Source: JABRWC01 sp039961675 (GTDB lineage Bacteria > Planctomycetota > Phycisphaerae > UBA1845 > Fen-1342). From it: a stretch of 64,000 nt of DNA. The stretch is taken from positions 9,953 through 73,952 of the forward strand of contig JABRWC010000118.1 in the NCBI GenBank assembly GCA_039961675.1, given 5' to 3'. This document shows positions 60,952-64,000 of the stretch, piece by piece. Every line of letters starts with the position of its first letter. Position 1 is the first letter of the stretch. The notes beneath the pieces were generated by a model that worked only from the letters and a program-made list of their open reading frames with translations, did not search any database and had not been told where the DNA came from. Position numbers and translations under genes: made by a program.

Positions 60952-63078
60952 TCACTCCCCGCGCAGGCCAAGCACATCGAGAATGAACGCACTCTCGAAC
61001 GCACGCTCCCGCAGCCGGGAATAGCGCCCGGAGGCGCCCGCATGCCCGGCGCCCATGTTGGTCTTGAGCAGCAGGCGGTTCGAGTCCGTCTTGGTCGCGC
61101 GCAGCCGCGCGGTCCACTTGGCCGGCTCCCAGTACTGCACGCGCGGATCGTTCAGCCCCGCGGTGATCAGCACGTTCGGGTACGCCTGTGCGGAAACGTT
61201 GTCGTACGGCGAGTAGCTCATCATGTAGTCGTAGTACGGCTTCTCGTTGGGATTGCCCCACTCCTCGTACTCGATGACCGTCAGCGGAATGCTCGCGTCG
61301 AGCATCGTGTTCACCACGTCCACGAACGGCACGTGCGCGACCACGGCCTTGAACAGGTCCGGCCGCATGTTGGTCACGGCGCCGATCAGCAGCCCGCCGG
61401 CGCTGCCGCCCAGAATCGCCAGCCGGTCCGGGACCGTGTAGTTCTGGGCCACCAGGTGCTCGGCGCAGGCAATGAAGTCGGTGAACGTGTTGCGCTTGTG
61501 CAGCAGCTTGCCGTCCTCGTACCAGCCGCGGCCCATCTCGCCTCCGCCGCGGACGTGCGCGATCGCGTAGATCATCCCGCGGTCGAGCAGGCTGACGGCC
61601 CACGAGAGGAACTCCGGATCGTTGCTGATCCCGTACGCGCCGTAGCCTTCGAGCAGCAGCGGCTGCGGCCCTGCGTGCCGCAGGTCCTTGCGGTAAACCA
61701 GCGAGATCGGCACGCGCACGCCGTCGGGCGCCGTGGCCAACAGGCGCTCCGTCGCGTACTTCTCCGGGTCATAGCCGCCGACTTCCTCGCGCTTGCGCAG
61801 TTCGCTCGAGAACGTGTCGAGATTCAGGTCGTACGTCGACGGCGGCGTGGCCAGCGAGCTGTACTGGTACCGCAGCGTGCGCGTCGCGAACTCGCGGTTC
61901 TCGCCCAGGCTCACGGTGTACGCCGGCTCAGGGAACTCGATGCCGCGCGACGCGCCGCTGGCCAGGTCGAACACGCGGATCGCGCTCAGCCCGCCGCGGC
62001 GCTCCTCCAACCCCAGCCAGCCTTCGAACGCGCTGACCTTGCTGAGCATGACCGCGGGGTCGTGCGGAATCAGCACGCGGGCCGCGGCCGCGGACGGCTC
62101 GGCCGCGGGGACCGCCAGAAGCTGAAAGTTCCTCGCGTCCTTGTTGGTGAGCACGTAGAAGTTTTCGCCGCCGTGATCGACGTGGTATTCGACGCCCTGC
62201 TCGCGCGGCAGCAGCACGCGCGGCGCCGCGTCCGGCCGATCCGCGGGGATGCCGCGCGTCTCGGTCGTGATCTGGCTTTCAAGGTTGATGAGCACGTACG
62301 CTCCGCTGCGCGTGCGGCGCACCGTGGCGTGAAAGCGCTCGTCCGGCTCCTCGTACACCAGCCGGTCCTGCTCCGCCGGAGTTCCGAGCGCGTGACAGTA
62401 CACGCGATATGGACGCAGCGCGTCGTCCAGCGTGGTGTAGAACACGTGCCGGCCGTCGCTCGCCCAGGCCAAGCTGTAGTAGACGTTCGACGCCGCATCG
62501 GCGAGCGTCTCGCCGGCGACCAGGTCCTTCACCTGCAACGTGAAGATCTCGCGCCCGGTGAAATCCACGATGTACGCCGCCCGCTTGTGGTCCGGGCTGA
62601 TCTCGATGTCGCCCAGCGCGAAGTGCTCATGCCCTTCGGCTAGTGAGTTCTCGTCGAGGATGATCTCTTCGGCGGCGCCCGGCGTGCGCGCCCGGCGGCA
62701 GTGAACCCTGTACTGCTTGCCCGCCTCGACGCGGGTGTAGTACTCGTACGGACCGTCCGGCGCCGGCACGGACTGGTCGGCCTCCTTCAACCGTCCTTTC
62801 ATCTCGGCGAACAGCTTCTCCTGAAGCGGCTCGGTGGGCTTCATCACCTCGGCCGTGTACGCATTCTCGGCTTCGAGGTACGCCAGCACGTCCTTGTCGC
62901 CGCGTTCGCGCAGCCAGAAGTACGGATCGCTGCGCGCCACGCCGTGGACGACCGCTGTGTGCTCGCGGACCGGCGCGATCGGCGGCGTCACGGCTGGCGG
63001 TATGTCGGCCCGCAGCAGCAGCACGGCGAACACGGCAGTGACGGGCACGGCGAGCGGACGGGTCGCTTCCGGTTTCAC
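60952..63078 (-). CDS. S9 family oligopeptidase (oligopeptidase B-like)
   Basis: This 708-residue serine peptidase should cleave small peptides, often after basic residues. An N-terminal hydrophobic stretch (about 12-28) may export it. A seven-bladed propeller follows: HGVARSDPYFWLRERGDKDVL, then EISPDHKRAAYIVDFTG and WASDGRHVFYTTLDDALRPY. The catalytic domain has YGAYGISNDPEF, Ser559 in GGSAGGLLIGAV, an Asp in GLNDPRVQYWEP and a His in NMGAGHAGASGRY. GTG at 63078 has AGGAG about eight bases upstream. Confidence 0.92.
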   Translation of the reverse strand: MKPEATRPLAVPVTAVFAVLLLRADIPPAVTPPIAPVREHTAVVHGVARSDPYFWLRERGDKDVLAYLEAENAYTAEVMKPTEPLQEKLFAEMKGRLKEADQSVPAPDGPYEYYTRVEAGKQYRVHCRRARTPGAAEEIILDENSLAEGHEHFALGDIEISPDHKRAAYIVDFTGREIFTLQVKDLVAGETLADAASNVYYSLAWASDGRHVFYTTLDDALRPYRVYCHALGTPAEQDRLVYEEPDERFHATVRRTRSGAYVLINLESQITTETRGIPADRPDAAPRVLLPREQGVEYHVDHGGENFYVLTNKDARNFQLLAVPAAEPSAAAARVLIPHDPAVMLSKVSAFEGWLGLEERRGGLSAIRVFDLASGASRGIEFPEPAYTVSLGENREFATRTLRYQYSSLATPPSTYDLNLDTFSSELRKREEVGGYDPEKYATERLLATAPDGVRVPISLVYRKDLRHAGPQPLLLEGYGAYGISNDPEFLSWAVSLLDRGMIYAIAHVRGGGEMGRGWYEDGKLLHKRNTFTDFIACAEHLVAQNYTVPDRLAILGGSAGGLLIGAVTNMRPDLFKAVVAHVPFVDVVNTMLDASIPLTVIEYEEWGNPNEKPYYDYMMSYSPYDNVSAQAYPNVLITAGLNDPRVQYWEPAKWTARLRATKTDSNRLLLKTNMGAGHAGASGRYSRLRERAFESAFILDVLGLRGE

Positions 63079-63432
63079 GGATCGGGCTCCTGGGCGGTTT
63101 GGTCTGCGGCTACGTCGGGCTGCAAACCCGAAATGCTACGAGCGGCGCCGGCAAAAACCAACCGGCCGAGTGTACAGGAATGTCGGTGCCCGGCATCGAG
63201 GGTGTGAGACGCTCGCCGCCGGCCGAGACGCGCTTGTCGGCCGGCGGACGTGCAGCGGGCATCGCGGCGCGGTCTTGCGGCGAGCTTAATTCGCACCAAT
63301 CCGATCCTATTCATCGCTACCGGCACTGCCCGGCGCTCTGCCGGCCGCTTATAATGCACGCTCGAACCGCACGCCGCGCGGAGCGGCCGGCGGCACGCCC
63401 AGGGGACTCATACCAGATTGGGGGTACATTCC
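63079..63432. promoter_or_regulatory. Divergent intergenic region with -10 for asnA
   Basis: A perfect TATAAT lies at 63350-63355, 77 bases before the asnA start. The hexamer 17 bases upstream (TGCCCG) is a weak -35. The rest of these 354 bases, between the divergent oligopeptidase and asnA genes, holds nothing I can name. Confidence 0.5.
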
Positions 63433-64000
63433 ATGGCGACAGCGACCGCGAAACCCAAGTCCACCGCCGACAAGAAGGCCGACCTGGCCGGTCCGGGCGT
63501 CAGCACGTACGAGGAGGTCGCGAAGATCTTGCCGACCGACTACAAGCCGCTCCTCACGCCGATGGAGCGCGCCCGCGGGGTGTTCGCGATCAAGAACTAC
63601 ATCGAGACCCACCTGTGCAAGGAGCTGAATCTTCAAATGGTCCCGGTGCCGCTGATCGTCGACCGCGACAGCGGTGTGAACGACTACCTCGACCGCGACG
63701 GCTCGCGGACGCCGGTGGAGTTCCCCTGCGGCCTGGGGCTGAGCAAGCCGATCACGGCGCAGGTGGTGCAGGCGGCGACGAAGTGGAAGCGCATGGCGCT
63801 CAAGCAGTTCGGCTGCAAGGTGGGTGAGGGCATCTGCACCGACATGCGCGCGGTCCGCAAGGACTACTTCCTCGACCACGATCACAGCTCGTACGTCGAC
63901 CAGTGGGACTGGGAGCGCGTCATCACTGAGAAGGACCGCAACCTCGATTTTCTCAAGGACGTCGTGCGGAAGATCTGGAAGGTGATCCACGGCGCCGGCG
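63433..64000 (+). CDS. asnA: Aspartate-ammonia ligase (asparagine synthetase A), 5' part
   Basis: The window ends inside this gene after 189 codons. The enzyme makes asparagine from aspartate, ammonia and ATP. An N-terminal extension of about 40 residues precedes the AsnA core: FAIKNYIETHLCKELNLQMV, VPVPLIVDRDSGVNDYLDRD, VVQAATKWKRMALKQF, EGICTDMRAVRKDY and SSYVDQWDWERVI. The KWKR and YVDQWDWE motifs are diagnostic for the class II synthetase-like fold. ATG at 63433 is used. Confidence 0.93.
   Translation, partial: MATATAKPKSTADKKADLAGPGVSTYEEVAKILPTDYKPLLTPMERARGVFAIKNYIETHLCKELNLQMVPVPLIVDRDSGVNDYLDRDGSRTPVEFPCGLGLSKPITAQVVQAATKWKRMALKQFGCKVGEGICTDMRAVRKDYFLDHDHSSYVDQWDWERVITEKDRNLDFLKDVVRKIWKVIHGAG

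Noticed and set aside
59899..62643. 914-codon + frame opposite the dehydrogenase and oligopeptidase genes
   Set aside because: It spans two well-supported genes and their boundary in antisense and shows only Arg/Val/His-rich sequence.

Overview
The window is uniformly GC-rich and looks like chromosome from a planctomycete-type bacterium, most plausibly Phycisphaerae or a close relative. The support is indirect: Asp-rich dockerin-like C-termini on secreted proteins, coupled sulfatase-TPR proteins, DUF1111 di-heme oxidoreductases, choice-of-anchor B and NHL secreted proteins, many lipoprotein signals, DUF362, RNase Y and an archaeal-type PheT. I see no rRNA, tRNA, CRISPR array, transposase or phage gene.

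Region 1 (1-14.6 kb, all +) is a biosynthetic cluster. After the tail of an unseen gene comes an iterative PKS of PUFA/enediyne-like type (KS-AT-linker-DH-PPTase) that lacks an ACP and a KR in cis. It is followed by an AP-superfamily phosphohydrolase, a beta-propeller/methyltransferase-like fusion, a class I methyltransferase, a free-standing ACP, a second AP-superfamily phosphohydrolase and two paralogous SDRs. The ACP and SDRs could supply the missing carrier and ketoreductase in trans. Several gaps in the cluster hold dispersed repeats, and one repeat family also lies in frame inside the PKS and inside a helicase gene near 52 kb.

Region 2 (14.6-28.7 kb) holds two paralogous secreted esterases flanking a giant FG-GAP/dockerin/phosphodiesterase protein. 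Then come RNase Y (-), a small membrane protein, a HTH protein with a membrane tail, a CNT nucleoside transporter, a lone Clp N-domain protein and an M48 peptidase.

Region 3 (28.9-42.8 kb, all -) holds a choice-of-anchor B protein and a likely five-gene unit. Two translationally coupled sulfatase-TPR genes lead into an NHL protein, a FixH/YtkA-like lipoprotein and a cytochrome c peroxidase that has lost its first heme segment and changed frame. An archaeal-type pheT with a zinc-ribbon-like insertion lies upstream.

Region 4 (43-52.6 kb) holds a secreted alpha/beta hydrolase, a tetra-heme tandem-duplicated DUF1111 lipoprotein, a lipoprotein with thrombospondin type 3 repeats and a Ski2-like helicase.

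Region 5 (52.6-64 kb) starts with a + strand operon: an SO_0444-like permease fused to an SPFH domain, then HflC-like and HflK-like proteins. Minus-strand genes follow for DUF362, a cyclophilin lipoprotein, a saccharopine dehydrogenase-like enzyme and an S9 oligopeptidase. The window ends inside asnA (+).
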